A program made the translations under genes and the position numbers. From positions 1,054,001 to 1,118,000 of the forward strand of contig NZ_CP080598.1 of the NCBI RefSeq assembly GCF_019598945.1: DNA of 64,000 bases. Direction: 5' to 3'. This document shows positions 26,389 to 35,868 of this stretch, in pieces; positions within the stretch are counted from its first letter, which is position 1, and every line of letters starts with the position of its first letter. The notes under the pieces are model-generated. The model did not search any database. It had not been told where the DNA came from and saw only the letters and a list, made by a program, of their open reading frames with translations. The stretch is from Sphaerospermopsis torques-reginae ITEP-024. GTDB taxonomy: Bacteria; Cyanobacteriota; Cyanobacteriia; Cyanobacteriales; Nostocaceae.

Positions 26389-27075
26389 TTATAATCGTTG
26401 CAGTATATTTAAGCCGTGGGTATCAGTTCCACAGGTGTTAAATAAACCGTATTCTTCTGCTAACATTTTGACTTTTTCCGTTTCTACAGAGCAAGGTTTC
26501 CAAGGGTTAGGATTTTTATAAGCGTAGAAAGTCTCAACCCCATCAATACCATATTCAGCAGCTTGAGGAATTAAATCAAAGTGCGATCGCTTGTAACGTG
26601 CAGGATGAGCAAGTACAGCTAGTCCACCAGCGTCATGAATCGCTGCAATAACGTTAGCTGCTTGATAATCTATACCTGTAGAAGCTTTTCTTTGCAGATA
26701 AGGTTTCATGCTGGAATGTTCTATTTCAAAACCATAAGCCAAAATATGAACTTCTGCATTTAACAACCCAGCATTAATTTCTACACCACTCCACAGGTGA
26801 GGAATGTTGTTATCAGGATGATTCCATTTCCAGTCTTCTAACCATTCTCGTGCTGCTTGATACCCACCAATGGCATGATGATCAGTAATTGTAAGTCCTT
26901 TCAAACCAATGGCGATCGCCTGTTCCATCAGTATATGTGGATGCAATCTACCATCCGAAAATACCGTGTGTAAATGAAAGTTGAAAAACCTGGGACAGCT
27001 TTGAGCATCAAGGTTTTGGAAGACTTGTTTTAACAGTTCTGTGGAAGCAGTAGTCCGGGCAAAATTTACAACCAT
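26389..27075 (-). CDS. PHP domain phosphoesterase
   Basis: The 228-residue protein carries the four PHP metal motifs in order: FHLHTVFSDG (His34, His36), TITDHHAIGGY (Asp65-His66-His67), AVLAHPARY near 155 and CGTDTHG near 217. This is the typical stand-alone PHP fold of phosphoesterases acting on nucleotides or sugar phosphates, with a three-metal site. The cytoplasmic substrate is unknown. The gene is separate from purM upstream, with a 342-base gap that holds a two-tier hairpin. Confidence 0.9.
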   Translation of the reverse strand: MVVNFARTTASTELLKQVFQNLDAQSCPRFFNFHLHTVFSDGRLHPHILMEQAIAIGLKGLTITDHHAIGGYQAAREWLEDWKWNHPDNNIPHLWSGVEINAGLLNAEVHILAYGFEIEHSSMKPYLQRKASTGIDYQAANVIAAIHDAGGLAVLAHPARYKRSHFDLIPQAAEYGIDGVETFYAYKNPNPWKPCSVETEKVKMLAEEYGLFNTCGTDTHGLNILQRL

Positions 27076-27199
27076 AACCCCCTCTGAGCCAAAATATACG
27101 ATTCTGAATAAACCAACACGCTACACTTACATACAAGAAATAGAACAGAGAAATTACTAGCACATTCGGCTAGTATTTAAAGCTACCTTTTAGACTACA

Positions 27200-27253
27200 G
27201 TAATGATTTTTTTGCGATTTGTTAAAACTACGTTAGCAAATCTCAATCATTAC
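27200..27253. other. Two-tier hairpin between purM and the PHP gene
   Basis: An outer 9-bp stem GTAATGATT (27200-27208) / AATCATTAC (27245-27253) encloses an inner 6-bp stem GATTTG (27216-27221) / CAAATC (27237-27242). It may be a terminator for purM, a leader element of the PHP gene or a palindromic repeat. The rest of the gap 27076-27417 shows nothing else. Confidence 0.5.
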
Positions 27254-27417
27254 AGTCATGAGTATTTTTGATTACTTATATAAAGAAATGCTAAATTTTT
27301 AGGGAAAATTATATAAATACTGCTATTATTTTATCTCAAGGTTGTAAATAAATTGTGGCCTGATCAGAGATATTTCCGATATCAAGCCCAAAACTATCTT
27401 GAATTTTCGCTGAATCT

Positions 27418-28446
27418 CTACGCAAAAAGACCCATCAATTCACCAGAACCAGTGACAACTTCACCAATGGTAAAAGCAGGAATATCCTGTGATTGAAAAT
27501 GGTTAATTGCTTGTTCTGCTTGTTCGGGGGGCAGTATTAGCATAAATCCCACACCCATATTAAATGTATTATACATAGCTTCCGCACCAACAGAACCGGC
27601 TTGAGCTAACCACTGAAACACAGGGGGAATATTCCAACTACCAGGATTAATTTTAATAGCTTGACCTGTTCCCAGACATCTGGGTAAATTTTCTGGTAAA
27701 CCCCCACCAGTAATATGTGCCATGCCGTGAACTTCTAACCCGTTTTTCAATGCTGCTAATACAGATTTAACATAAATGCGGGTAGGAGTGAGAAAAGCAT
27801 TACCGATAGTTTGCCCATTTAATAGCTCTGGGGTATCATCCCAAGCAAAACCGCCATCACTGACAATTTTTCTCACTAAACTTACACCATTACTGTGAAT
27901 ACCTGCACTAGCTAAACCGATGGCCACATCCCCAACTTGCACTTGAGAACCATCTAACATTTTGCTTTTTTCGACTATCCCCACACAAAAACCCGCTAAG
28001 TCATATTCACCCACTTGGTAAAAACCGGGCATTTCTGCGGTTTCTCCGCCCAATAAAGCCGCACCAGCTAGTTTGCAACCAGTAGCTATTCCTGCCACAA
28101 CTTGAGTTAACTGCTCTTTATCCAGCTTACCAGTAGCTACATAATCGAGAAAAAATAGCGGTTCTGCTCCTGATGTTAGCACATCGTTAACACACATCGC
28201 CACTAAATCAATACCTACAGTGTCATGGCGGTTGAGAATTTGAGCAATTTTCAGCTTTGTACCCACACCATCTGTACCAGATACCAATACTGGTTCTGTA
28301 TAACCTGTAGGCAGTTGAAAACAGCCCCCAAAGCCACCTAAACCACCTAATACTTCTGATCTGAAGGTACTGTGAACTAAATTGCGAATTTGGTCTACAA
28401 AAGCTCTACCTGCTTCAACATCAACACCTGCATCCCGATAATCCAT
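27418..28446 (-). CDS. purM: Phosphoribosylformylglycinamidine cyclo-ligase
   Basis: The 342-residue enzyme matches AIR synthetase throughout. It starts [13 protein letters not shown] and includes the ATP-binding segment [33 protein letters not shown] and [13 protein letters not shown]. It catalyses ATP-dependent ring closure of FGAM to AIR, the fifth step of purine synthesis, in the cytoplasm. Length and motifs are normal. The gene is alone; heptamer repeats lie directly upstream. Confidence 0.96.
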   Translation of the reverse strand: MDYRDAGVDVEAGRAFVDQIRNLVHSTFRSEVLGGLGGFGGCFQLPTGYTEPVLVSGTDGVGTKLKIAQILNRHDTVGIDLVAMCVNDVLTSGAEPLFFLDYVATGKLDKEQLTQVVAGIATGCKLAGAALLGGETAEMPGFYQVGEYDLAGFCVGIVEKSKMLDGSQVQVGDVAIGLASAGIHSNGVSLVRKIVSDGGFAWDDTPELLNGQTIGNAFLTPTRIYVKSVLAALKNGLEVHGMAHITGGGLPENLPRCLGTGQAIKINPGSWNIPPVFQWLAQAGSVGAEAMYNTFNMGVGFMLILPPEQAEQAINHFQSQDIPAFTIGEVVTGSGELMGLFA

Positions 28447-28492
28447 GACTGTTTACACCGTGATCATTCTTTTTTCAACCCAGTTTATTATA

Positions 28493-28570
28493 GGGTAATT
28501 GGTAATTGGTAATGGGTAATTGGTAATTGGTAATTGGTAAATTTATTACTGTCACCTATCACCTATCACC
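28493..28570. repeat. TAATTGG heptamers and CACCTAT units
   Basis: Tandem TAATTGG/TAATGGG units (28493-28542) are followed by TCACCTA units up to the next gene end. Confidence 0.9.
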
Positions 28571-28804
28571 TCAAAATACCTGATCTTCAATACCTCGCCA
28601 CCATTCACCTAAATTCATTAAATCTTGGTGAATATCTGCCAATTCTTGCTCATAAGCTTCCGGTGATATTGTATCTCGTCGTTCTTGTAATTTTTTCAGC
28701 CGCAGTTGTACTAATAACCAAGGTTTAGAAATACTATCTGTAGCTTCTAAATATTGTGCTAATTCTTTACTATCCATAAAACCCCAATTTCTTTTATCTT
28801 TCAT
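28571..28804 (-). CDS. Small soluble protein of unknown function
   Basis: From ATG 28804 the 77-residue product (MKDKRNWGFMDSKELAQYLE...) is predicted largely helical and charged, ends LNLGEWWRGIEDQVF, and has no signal peptide. I do not recognise it; similar small proteins occur in cyanobacteria. It lies downstream of the cyclase gene on the same strand, separated only by AATTATC repeats (28804-28835). It may therefore be the last gene of the lipoprotein-cyclase operon. An ATG two codons upstream is an equal candidate start. Confidence 0.6.
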   Translation of the reverse strand: MKDKRNWGFMDSKELAQYLEATDSISKPWLLVQLRLKKLQERRDTISPEAYEQELADIHQDLMNLGEWWRGIEDQVF

Positions 28805-28813
28805 TATCAATTA

Positions 28814-30277
28814 TCAATTATCAATTATCAATTGATAAATCGCTATTGGTGCATCTTTACCTTTAACTTTAACAGATTTATCTATCAGTTTCAATTTAAA
28901 TGATTCGGGCTTGGATAAGCTGTTAACTACAGATTCTGTAACTAAAATATCACAATTATATTGTTTTGTTAATCCTTCAATTCTAGAAGCAACATTCACA
29001 GCATCACCAATCACTGTAGAATCCATACGGGAGGTAAAGCCCACAGTACCCATAACCACTGTACCACGATGAATGCCAATACCAACAGAAATTATTGGTA
29101 GACCTTTTCGAGAACGATCATAATTAAATAATTCTAACACTTCTTGCATCAAAATTGCTGCTTTTAAAGCTGAGTCTGTAGCTTCATCATCAAACAGCGC
29201 CATAATAGCATCACCTATATATTTATCAATAAAGCCTCCTAGTTCATCTATAGCTTTGCCCATACAAGCTAAATAGTCATTTAAGAATAAGAAAATTTCC
29301 ATCGGTGTCATTGCTTCTGACATAGAAGTATAACCGCGAATATCACAAAATAAAATTGTCATTTTCCGCGTTGAAGCCATACCTACTTCAATATTTTCTA
29401 TGCCGTCAGGAGCTATCACAGAAACAAATTTATTTGGGACAAATTTCTCAAATGATGCTAATGTTTTTTGCAATTTACTAAATGATATTTGCAATGCGGC
29501 TGACATTTCGTTAACGGAATTTGCTAACGCACCAATTTCATCTGCACGATGATGAATATCTGCTCGATGCTGCAAATCTCCATCGGCAATTTTTGCCACA
29601 CTCATTTGTAAACGCTGCACGGGAACACTTAACTGGCGTGCTAAAATATATGCACAAATCCAACCAATGGTTAATCCTATAGAACCTACTATTAAAGCTT
29701 GATTAACTGCATTATTAACTGCACGATTGACTTTTTTTAAGGATATTCCTATTCTTAATTTACCGAGTTTTCTATCAGATAGGGTGCGAATATCTGAAGC
29801 TACTTCCAGTATCGTTTCTCCCCGCTTTCCCCGCAATTTGTTGGCAAAATAAATATCACGCAGGAGAAATGTCTCGGCTATTTTAGTATGTTGTTCGCTT
29901 TTGATGACATTATTTGTTATGTTTAAAGGTACAATATCAGGAATATAATTGTTTTGAAATTCACTGGGAGAAGCAGCAACTATTTTATGATCTTCAGATG
30001 AATCGGATATCATTACATAAACAATTTCTTCGTTTTCTCGCATTAATAAATCTAAATTTAAGCGGATCTGACTCCAATTCTCTTCGGAAAATTCGTTAGA
30101 ATAGGTATAGCTTAAAATATTAGATATGATTTTCGCGTCATTGAGTTTTTCTTGACGGTAAAGAGTGCTTTCACTTTTTGCCCAAACTGCAACTATAGCA
30201 GCAACCAAACCTAAAATTAATAAGGTGGTAGAAGTCAAAATTTGGGTGCGAATAGAACGAAAAGTTAATATTTTCAT
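28814..30277 (-). CDS. Membrane-bound class III adenylate/guanylate cyclase with HAMP domain
   Basis: From ATG 30277 the 487-residue protein has a membrane helix (about 13-33), an extracytoplasmic sensory segment (about 35-185), a second helix (about 192-212), a HAMP domain with LSVPVQRLQMSVAKIADGDL, and a C-terminal cyclase domain. In the cyclase, FCDIRGYT and KYIGDAIMALF supply the two metal-binding Asp residues, and VIGDAVNVASRIE the transition-state Asn/Arg. It should make cAMP (or cGMP) in response to a periplasmic signal. Its start overlaps the stop of the upstream lipoprotein gene in ATGA, so the two are translationally coupled. Confidence 0.92.
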   Translation of the reverse strand: MKILTFRSIRTQILTSTTLLILGLVAAIVAVWAKSESTLYRQEKLNDAKIISNILSYTYSNEFSEENWSQIRLNLDLLMRENEEIVYVMISDSSEDHKIVAASPSEFQNNYIPDIVPLNITNNVIKSEQHTKIAETFLLRDIYFANKLRGKRGETILEVASDIRTLSDRKLGKLRIGISLKKVNRAVNNAVNQALIVGSIGLTIGWICAYILARQLSVPVQRLQMSVAKIADGDLQHRADIHHRADEIGALANSVNEMSAALQISFSKLQKTLASFEKFVPNKFVSVIAPDGIENIEVGMASTRKMTILFCDIRGYTSMSEAMTPMEIFLFLNDYLACMGKAIDELGGFIDKYIGDAIMALFDDEATDSALKAAILMQEVLELFNYDRSRKGLPIISVGIGIHRGTVVMGTVGFTSRMDSTVIGDAVNVASRIEGLTKQYNCDILVTESVVNSLSKPESFKLKLIDKSVKVKGKDAPIAIYQLIIDN

Positions 30278-31302
30278 GGTTGTGGAATTAACTCTTCTAC
30301 AAAAGTCACCCATCGTTGATTTTTGGTTTTGCTGGAACAATTATCACCAAAGGCCAAAGTAACAGGACCCCCCATTTTTGCCGTAATTCGTTGTTTTTCT
30401 TCTCCCCATCTAGTAGCTAAAATAATATCGCATTTGAGTATATCTTCTGTTGCTAATTCTATCGGTCGGGAATTTTTCTGGTAAACTGGTGGTTTACCAC
30501 GCACGATGACGGAATTATTAGAGTTTAAGTTGATACCAGCTAAAGAGAGAACATCTCGCAATCTTACACCCTGTAATTTAACTTTACCACTCGGCCACCA
30601 CACCCGATAACCAACATTTTCGGTGAGGGTAACTTGGGGTAATTTATCTAAATCTGCTAGATTAAATTGACGATCGCCTATTGTTACCTTGGCTTTTTCT
30701 GTACCAAATATGACATTGGTTACATAAAATGCCCACATTCCCTCATTATACTTGTTTCTAATTTCTGGATGCTGACTGTAGGGAAAGACTAAATAAACCG
30801 GTCCTCCTTCCTCACGAGGAATTGGTTGATCATCTTTGGCAACTGCTAAAATAATTGGGTACTTGAGTAAATCTTCTACTTTGATAGTTACTTGATAAGC
30901 GTCATAACAGACAAAGGTAATTTCCGTAACACCGCTTTGAATGGCAAATTTTTGTAATAGTGAATTTACGTTTATTCCAGTAAACTTAAATACCTTTTTG
31001 GGGGTGACAATGTTATTAGCATCAACAGTGTTGATATTTACTGTAGCTAATTCCTGTAACTGTTTCCATGTTAATGTTTCAGTTTTCCCTGTTGCTGTCT
31101 GACCTTGTATAACTAAGTTCCATTCCCTTTCCTGGTTGTTTTTGACTTTTTGTGCCACAATTTCAGCATTGCGATCGCTGGCTTCTTTACGCAATAATTC
31201 CAATTCATTATCTGTCGGTCTTTTTGTACAACCTCCCAAGCAGACCATAGCTATACCCAAAGATACTAAAGCCAAGTTTTTCCAGACTTTCAATATAACC
31301 AC
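30274..31302 (-). CDS. Lipoprotein with two molybdopterin-oxidoreductase-type domains
   Basis: The 342-residue protein starts at a GTG, has a signal peptide with lipobox CLGGC (Cys25) and should be anchored outside the plasma membrane. Two tandem domains of the sulfite-oxidase molybdopterin-binding type follow. The first holds FKFTGINVNSLLQKFA, VTIKVEDLLKYP and GPVYLVFPYS. The second holds GVRLRDVLSLAGI and GGPVTLAFGDN. The cysteine ligand expected for molybdenum is not clear, so it may bind a ligand rather than catalyse. It overlaps the cyclase start by four bases and could act as that sensor's periplasmic partner. Confidence 0.82.
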   Translation of the reverse strand: MVILKVWKNLALVSLGIAMVCLGGCTKRPTDNELELLRKEASDRNAEIVAQKVKNNQEREWNLVIQGQTATGKTETLTWKQLQELATVNINTVDANNIVTPKKVFKFTGINVNSLLQKFAIQSGVTEITFVCYDAYQVTIKVEDLLKYPIILAVAKDDQPIPREEGGPVYLVFPYSQHPEIRNKYNEGMWAFYVTNVIFGTEKAKVTIGDRQFNLADLDKLPQVTLTENVGYRVWWPSGKVKLQGVRLRDVLSLAGINLNSNNSVIVRGKPPVYQKNSRPIELATEDILKCDIILATRWGEEKQRITAKMGGPVTLAFGDNCSSKTKNQRWVTFVEELIPQP

Positions 31303-31327
31303 ATTCCAAACTATTACTTGAGAAGGT

Positions 31328-31566
31328 TTACAGGTGACAGGTGACAGGTAACAGGTGACAGGTAACAGGTGACAGGTGACAGTAATAAATTTACCAATTA
31401 CCCATTACCAATTACCAATTACCCATTACCAATTACCCATTACCAATTACCCATTACCCATTACCCATTACCAATTACCCATTACCAATTACCCATTACC
31501 AATTACCCATTACCAATTACCCATTACCAATTACCCATTACCAATTACCCATTACCAATTACTAAC
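31328..31566. repeat. Long double heptamer tract forming the putA leader
   Basis: About seven GTGACAG/GTAACAG units (31330-31381) are followed by about 24 units alternating ATTACCA and ATTACCC (31392-31562). The tract ends 11 bases before the putA start codon. Confidence 0.95.
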
Positions 31567-31573
31567 AAATTTT

Positions 31574-34558
31574 ATGGTATTACAGGTACAAAATAACACT
31601 TACGAAGCGAAAACCCAGGAAATTGCTAAACAGGTTCTCGCTGCAACTGGGGAAAGTCGCTCTTTTTTCGCTGCTATACGGGATCAAATGCGCTGGGATG
31701 ATAAATTACTCGCTTGGGCTATGAGTAATCCTGGGTTAAGAGTCCAGTTATTTCGATTTATTGACACTTTACCCGCTTTACATAGTAAATCAGAAATTGC
31801 CTCCCATTTGCAAGCTTATTTGGGTGATGCGTCAGTAGAATTACCCACAGCATTGAAAAGTTTACTGAATTTTGCTAACCCTGATTCTATGCCAGGACAA
31901 GTAGCAGCGACAACTGTGGAAACTGCGGTACAAACTTTAGCACATAAATATATTTCTGGGGAAAATATCCAACAAGTAATTAAAACGGTGGAAAAGCTGA
32001 GAAAAGAAAAGATGGCTTTCACTATTGATTTACTTGGGGAAGCGGTAATTACGGAAATAGAGGCACAATCTTATTTAGAAAGATACCTGGAATTGATGCA
32101 GCAATTAGTTGAAGCATCGAAAAAATGGCAGCATATCCCCGCTATTGATGAAGCTGATGGGGAGATGATCCCTAAAGTACAGGTTTCAGTAAAATTAACT
32201 GCGTTTTATTCCCAGTTTGATCCGTTAAATGCTGATGGTAGTGAACAACGGGTGAGCGATCGCATTAAGCTTTTACTCCGTCGTGCGAAGGAATTAGGTG
32301 CAGCAGTCCATTTTGATATGGAACAATACGCCTATAAAGATATCACTTTAAAAATTCTTAAAAAGCTGTTAATGGAAGAGGAGTTTCGTCAACGTACAGA
32401 TATCGGGATCACCATCCAAGCATATCTGCGTGACAGTGAACAAGATGCAAAAGATGTCATTGCATGGTTAAAACAGCGCGGTTATCCTCTTACTATCCGT
32501 TTGGTTAAAGGTGCATATTGGGATCAGGAGACTATTAAAGCTGAACAAAAACACTGGAAACAACCGGTTTTTAATGATAAAGTGGCAACTGATGCCAATT
32601 TTGAGGCAATAACTCAACTTTTGTTAGAAAATCACGAGTATGTTTATTCTGCCATAGGTAGTCATAATGTTAGATCCCAATCTAGGGCGATCGCAATAGC
32701 AGAAAGTCTCAATGTTCCCCGTCGTCGTTTTGAAATGCAAGTGCTTTATGGCATGGGTGATAAGATTGCTAAAGCTTTGGTAGATAAGGGTTATCGGGTG
32801 CGGGTATATTGTCCCTATGGTGACTTGTTACCGGGAATGGCTTATTTAATTCGCAGATTGTTGGAAAATACGGCAAATAGTTCGTTTTTACGGCAAAATC
32901 TGGAAAATAAGCCTGTTGATGAGTTGTTAGCTCCTCCAATTATAGATTTTTCTCACGTAGAGACGCAGAGACGCAGAGAGGAAGAAGAGGGTTTTGTTGG
33001 TGTTGCGGATACGGATTATGCTGAGGAGGAGAAACGGAAAAGGTCTAGTTTAGCTTTTGCGAATGTGCGTCAGCATTTGGGTAAGACTTATTTACCTTTG
33101 ATTAATGGTGAGTTTGTAAATACGACGACGTTTATTGATTCTTTGAATCCTTCTAATTTTAGTGAGGTTGTGGGCAAGGTTGGACTTATCAGCGTTGAAC
33201 AAGCTGAGGAAGCAATGAAAGCTGCTAAAGCTGCTTTTCCTGGTTGGAAGAAAACCCCGGTTAAGCAACGTGCTGATATTCTGCGAAAAGCTGGGGATTT
33301 GATGGAACAGCGACGCGCTGAGTTATCAGCTTGGATTGTTTTGGAGGTTGGTAAACCTGTTAAGGAAGCTGATGCGGAAGTTTCGGAAGCGATTGATTTT
33401 TGTCGTTATTACGCTGATGAGATGGAACGTCTGGATAAAGGTGTAATTTATGATGTTGCTGGAGAAACTAATCGTTATATTTACCAGCCTAAAGGAATTG
33501 CGGTTGTGATTTCTCCTTGGAATTTTCCTTTAGCGATCGCTTGCGGGATGACTGTTGCTGCTTTGGTTTCGGGAAATTGTACTTTACTCAAACCTGCGGA
33601 AACTTCTTCTGTAATAACTTCTAAGTTGACGGAAATTTTGATTGAAGCGGGAATACCCAAAGGTGTTTTTCAATACGTGCCTGGTAAGGGTTCTCAAGTT
33701 GGCGCTTATTTGGTGAATCATCCTGATACTCATGTGATTGCTTTTACTGGTTCTCAAGAAGTGGGATGTCGAATTTACGCAGAAGCAGCAATTTTAAAAC
33801 CTGGTCAAAAGCATCTTAAAAAGGTGATTGCGGAGATGGGAGGAAAGAATGCGATAATTGTTGATGAAAGTGCTGATTTAGACCAGGCTGTTGTGGGGGT
33901 TGTGCAGTCTGCTTTTGGGTATAGTGGTCAAAAGTGTTCTGCTTGTTCACGGGTTATTGTTTTACAACCTATCTATGATGCTTTTGTAGAAAGGTTGGTG
34001 GAAGCTACGAAGTCTTTAAACATTGGTGAAGCGGAGTTACCCAGTACCCAAGTCGGTCCGGTGATTGATGGCAATGCACGCGATCGCATTTTAGAATATA
34101 TTGAGATTGGGAAAAAAGAAGCTAGTTTAGCTTTGGAGTTATCTGCACCCAATCAAGGTTATTTTATCGGACCTGTGATTTTTTCTCAAGTTCCTCCAGA
34201 TGGGGTTATTGCACAGCAGGAAATTTTTGGTCCTGTTTTATCGGTGATTCGTGCTAAGGATTTTAGGCAAGCTTTGGAAATTGCCAACTCCACAAATTAC
34301 GCTTTAACGGGTGGTATTTATTCTCGGACACCTTCCCACATTGAACAAGCACAAGCAGAATTTGAAGTAGGTAATTTGTATATTAACCGCAATATTACCG
34401 GGGCAATTGTGTCCCGTCAACCTTTTGGCGGTTTTAAACTTTCTGGTGTAGGTTCAAAAGCAGGTGGTCCAGATTATTTATTGCAGTTTTTAGAACCAAG
34501 GAGTATTACGGAGAATATTCAACGTCAAGGTTTTGCACCAATAGAGGGTAATGAATAA
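31574..34558 (+). CDS. putA: Bifunctional proline dehydrogenase / glutamate semialdehyde dehydrogenase
   Basis: From ATG 31574 the 994-residue protein fuses an FAD-dependent proline dehydrogenase (about 120-440, including TIRLVKGAYWDQE and the SHNVRS segment) with an aldehyde dehydrogenase (about 500-980). In the latter, Glu754 (AEMGGKN) and Cys788 (GQKCSAC) are the catalytic pair and FTGSQEVG binds NAD. It oxidises proline through pyrroline-5-carboxylate to glutamate. No DNA-binding RHH domain is present, so it is not the self-regulating type. The linker near 460-490 is encoded partly by repeat DNA (GACGCAGAGACGCAGAG). The upstream in-frame extension is repeat translation and was excluded. 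Some annotators call it pruA. Confidence 0.92.
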   Translation: MVLQVQNNTYEAKTQEIAKQVLAATGESRSFFAAIRDQMRWDDKLLAWAMSNPGLRVQLFRFIDTLPALHSKSEIASHLQAYLGDASVELPTALKSLLNFANPDSMPGQVAATTVETAVQTLAHKYISGENIQQVIKTVEKLRKEKMAFTIDLLGEAVITEIEAQSYLERYLELMQQLVEASKKWQHIPAIDEADGEMIPKVQVSVKLTAFYSQFDPLNADGSEQRVSDRIKLLLRRAKELGAAVHFDMEQYAYKDITLKILKKLLMEEEFRQRTDIGITIQAYLRDSEQDAKDVIAWLKQRGYPLTIRLVKGAYWDQETIKAEQKHWKQPVFNDKVATDANFEAITQLLLENHEYVYSAIGSHNVRSQSRAIAIAESLNVPRRRFEMQVLYGMGDKIAKALVDKGYRVRVYCPYGDLLPGMAYLIRRLLENTANSSFLRQNLENKPVDELLAPPIIDFSHVETQRRREEEEGFVGVADTDYAEEEKRKRSSLAFANVRQHLGKTYLPLINGEFVNTTTFIDSLNPSNFSEVVGKVGLISVEQAEEAMKAAKAAFPGWKKTPVKQRADILRKAGDLMEQRRAELSAWIVLEVGKPVKEADAEVSEAIDFCRYYADEMERLDKGVIYDVAGETNRYIYQPKGIAVVISPWNFPLAIACGMTVAALVSGNCTLLKPAETSSVITSKLTEILIEAGIPKGVFQYVPGKGSQVGAYLVNHPDTHVIAFTGSQEVGCRIYAEAAILKPGQKHLKKVIAEMGGKNAIIVDESADLDQAVVGVVQSAFGYSGQKCSACSRVIVLQPIYDAFVERLVEATKSLNIGEAELPSTQVGPVIDGNARDRILEYIEIGKKEASLALELSAPNQGYFIGPVIFSQVPPDGVIAQQEIFGPVLSVIRAKDFRQALEIANSTNYALTGGIYSRTPSHIEQAQAEFEVGNLYINRNITGAIVSRQPFGGFKLSGVGSKAGGPDYLLQFLEPRSITENIQRQGFAPIEGNE

Positions 34559-34569
34559 TTAATTTGTGG

Positions 34570-34635
34570 GGGTTTAGCAATGCTAAACCCGATAGATTAT
34601 CAATATCCCCGACTTCTTTAAGAGATTGGGGATAT
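34570..34635. terminator. Two hairpins after putA
   Basis: GGGTTTAGCAATGCTAAACCC (34570-34590) is a palindromic repeat, also found at 37140. ATATCCCC/GGGGATAT (34603-34635) encloses CCCGACTTCTTTAAGA-type text. The second is followed by AAAATTAAG, not a T tract, so termination is only likely. Confidence 0.5.
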
Positions 34636-34801
34636 AAAATTAAGATGATGTGAGTTTAATTATAAATTGATCAAAATATCTGCTTATCTCATTAACCAAA
34701 ATATTATAATTCAAGTCAGAAAAATCAATATCTTGATTAGCTAGTTGAGTAGTAAGTTTAATAGTTAATTCTTTCGTATGTTGTAAAGCAATACTTAAAA
34801 C

Positions 34802-35596
34802 TTAACGTGATATAGCAAGAGACTTACATTCTGTAAAACAACTATTGATATAATTATCATCTAAAGTTACCTTTTCAGCTAAAATTGCATATATTATATA
34901 GCGTATAATAGTTACAATATCTCGCTTGACAACAGCAATTTTTTTTTCAGATTCTAGCTGATTTTGTATTTCGACTGATTGAGTAGAAATAGAATCTAAG
35001 AGATATTTTAATGAATAATTAACTAGAATGTCTTTTTTATTGGTAATATTGGTAATGATTTCCATACGCTGTCTGTAATATAGAAAACGAATCTGGTAAA
35101 ATTCCAGAGAGTTGCAAAAACCATGACTTAAATGACTAGGAAAGTAAATCAACAAAAATGAGGTAGGTTTGACTACAGAAAAAAATTCTTTATAAGAATC
35201 TGATAATTTTTCAAGAGAAGTTTGAAGAGAAGGTTCAATATATTCAAATTTTCTAGTAAGAACATAGTCTAATTTAAAAGATTTTGCACAAGCTAATTGT
35301 ATAGATTGTTCAAAATCTTTAAGATGATAGGAATAAGCTATTTCTAAAATTTTATCATCAATAATGCAAACTTCCATTACAGATCGAATTTCAGATATTG
35401 CCTCCCAAGCAATCTCAAACCCTACGTTATCTCTGCCAACATCAAAAATTTTATTGAGGGTTGTAAGTGTTACATAACCCTCTATTTGTTTAGCCTCAAT
35501 CAATTCCCAAATTTTTGATGAATCTTCTACAAATGGTTCTCGTTCGAGCAAAATATCTAGAAGAATATCATCATCTAATAAAACCTTTTTGATCAT
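34802..35596 (-). CDS. PIN domain protein with a long C-terminal extension
   Basis: From ATG 35596 the product is 264 residues. The N-terminal 125 form a PIN nuclease domain: KKVLLDDDILLDILLEREPF (with Asp where VapC toxins have D-T-N), SSKIWELIE, TLTTLNKIF and KLDYVLTRKFE with the later acidic position. The remaining 140 residues are an unfamiliar, helix-rich region. It is last in a tight three-gene run. Past the TAA at 34802 the same frame continues for 53 sense codons to a second TAA at 34640, so the gene may be a nonsense-shortened version of a 318-residue protein. It may be a toxin or RNase; no proof. Confidence 0.7.
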   Translation of the reverse strand: MIKKVLLDDDILLDILLEREPFVEDSSKIWELIEAKQIEGYVTLTTLNKIFDVGRDNVGFEIAWEAISEIRSVMEVCIIDDKILEIAYSYHLKDFEQSIQLACAKSFKLDYVLTRKFEYIEPSLQTSLEKLSDSYKEFFSVVKPTSFLLIYFPSHLSHGFCNSLEFYQIRFLYYRQRMEIITNITNKKDILVNYSLKYLLDSISTQSVEIQNQLESEKKIAVVKRDIVTIIRYIIYAILAEKVTLDDNYINSCFTECKSLAISR

Positions 35597-35613
35597 GAGT
35601 GTTGCTCTCAATG

Positions 35614-35868
35614 CTAATTTCCACGTTTAGCAACTTCGGTATTATTAGAATTATATTGTTGATCTTTTTGTTCTTCAGACTTGAATAGTCCGCGTACTCG
35701 TTTTAGGTGTGGTAAATTTTCTGCTCTTTCTTCTGTTACCTCTATAACTTCGGGAAGTAAATGTGCAACACCAAGTAATTTTCCTAGATGGGATGTTTTC
35801 AGAAAAGCTTGTCTTTGAGCATGAGTCATTATCTCTTTTGACCCTGCCATTATTTCCTCACTACTCAT
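35614..35868 (-). CDS. Small protein preceding the PIN gene, candidate antitoxin
   Basis: From ATG 35868 the 84-residue product (MSSEEIMAGSKEIMTHAQR...) is charged and helical, with a hydrophobic middle (LGKLLGVAHLLPEVIEV) and a disordered polar tail rich in Asn, Gln and Lys. Its start overlaps the stop of the upstream small gene by eight bases and its stop lies 17 bases before the PIN start. That arrangement fits the antitoxin of a toxin-antitoxin pair, but no DNA-binding fold is evident. ATG 35898 or 35946 are possible earlier starts in the same frame. Confidence 0.55.
   Translation of the reverse strand: MSSEEIMAGSKEIMTHAQRQAFLKTSHLGKLLGVAHLLPEVIEVTEERAENLPHLKRVRGLFKSEEQKDQQYNSNNTEVAKRGN

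Noticed and set aside
31386-31566. Possible CRISPR array in the repeat tract
   Set aside because: Repeat units are seven bases with no spacers, and no cas genes are present.
31369-31596. Open frames reading ITNYPLPITHYQ repeats ahead of putA
   Set aside because: They are translations of the seven-base tandem repeat, not protein; the family-like sequence starts at 31574.
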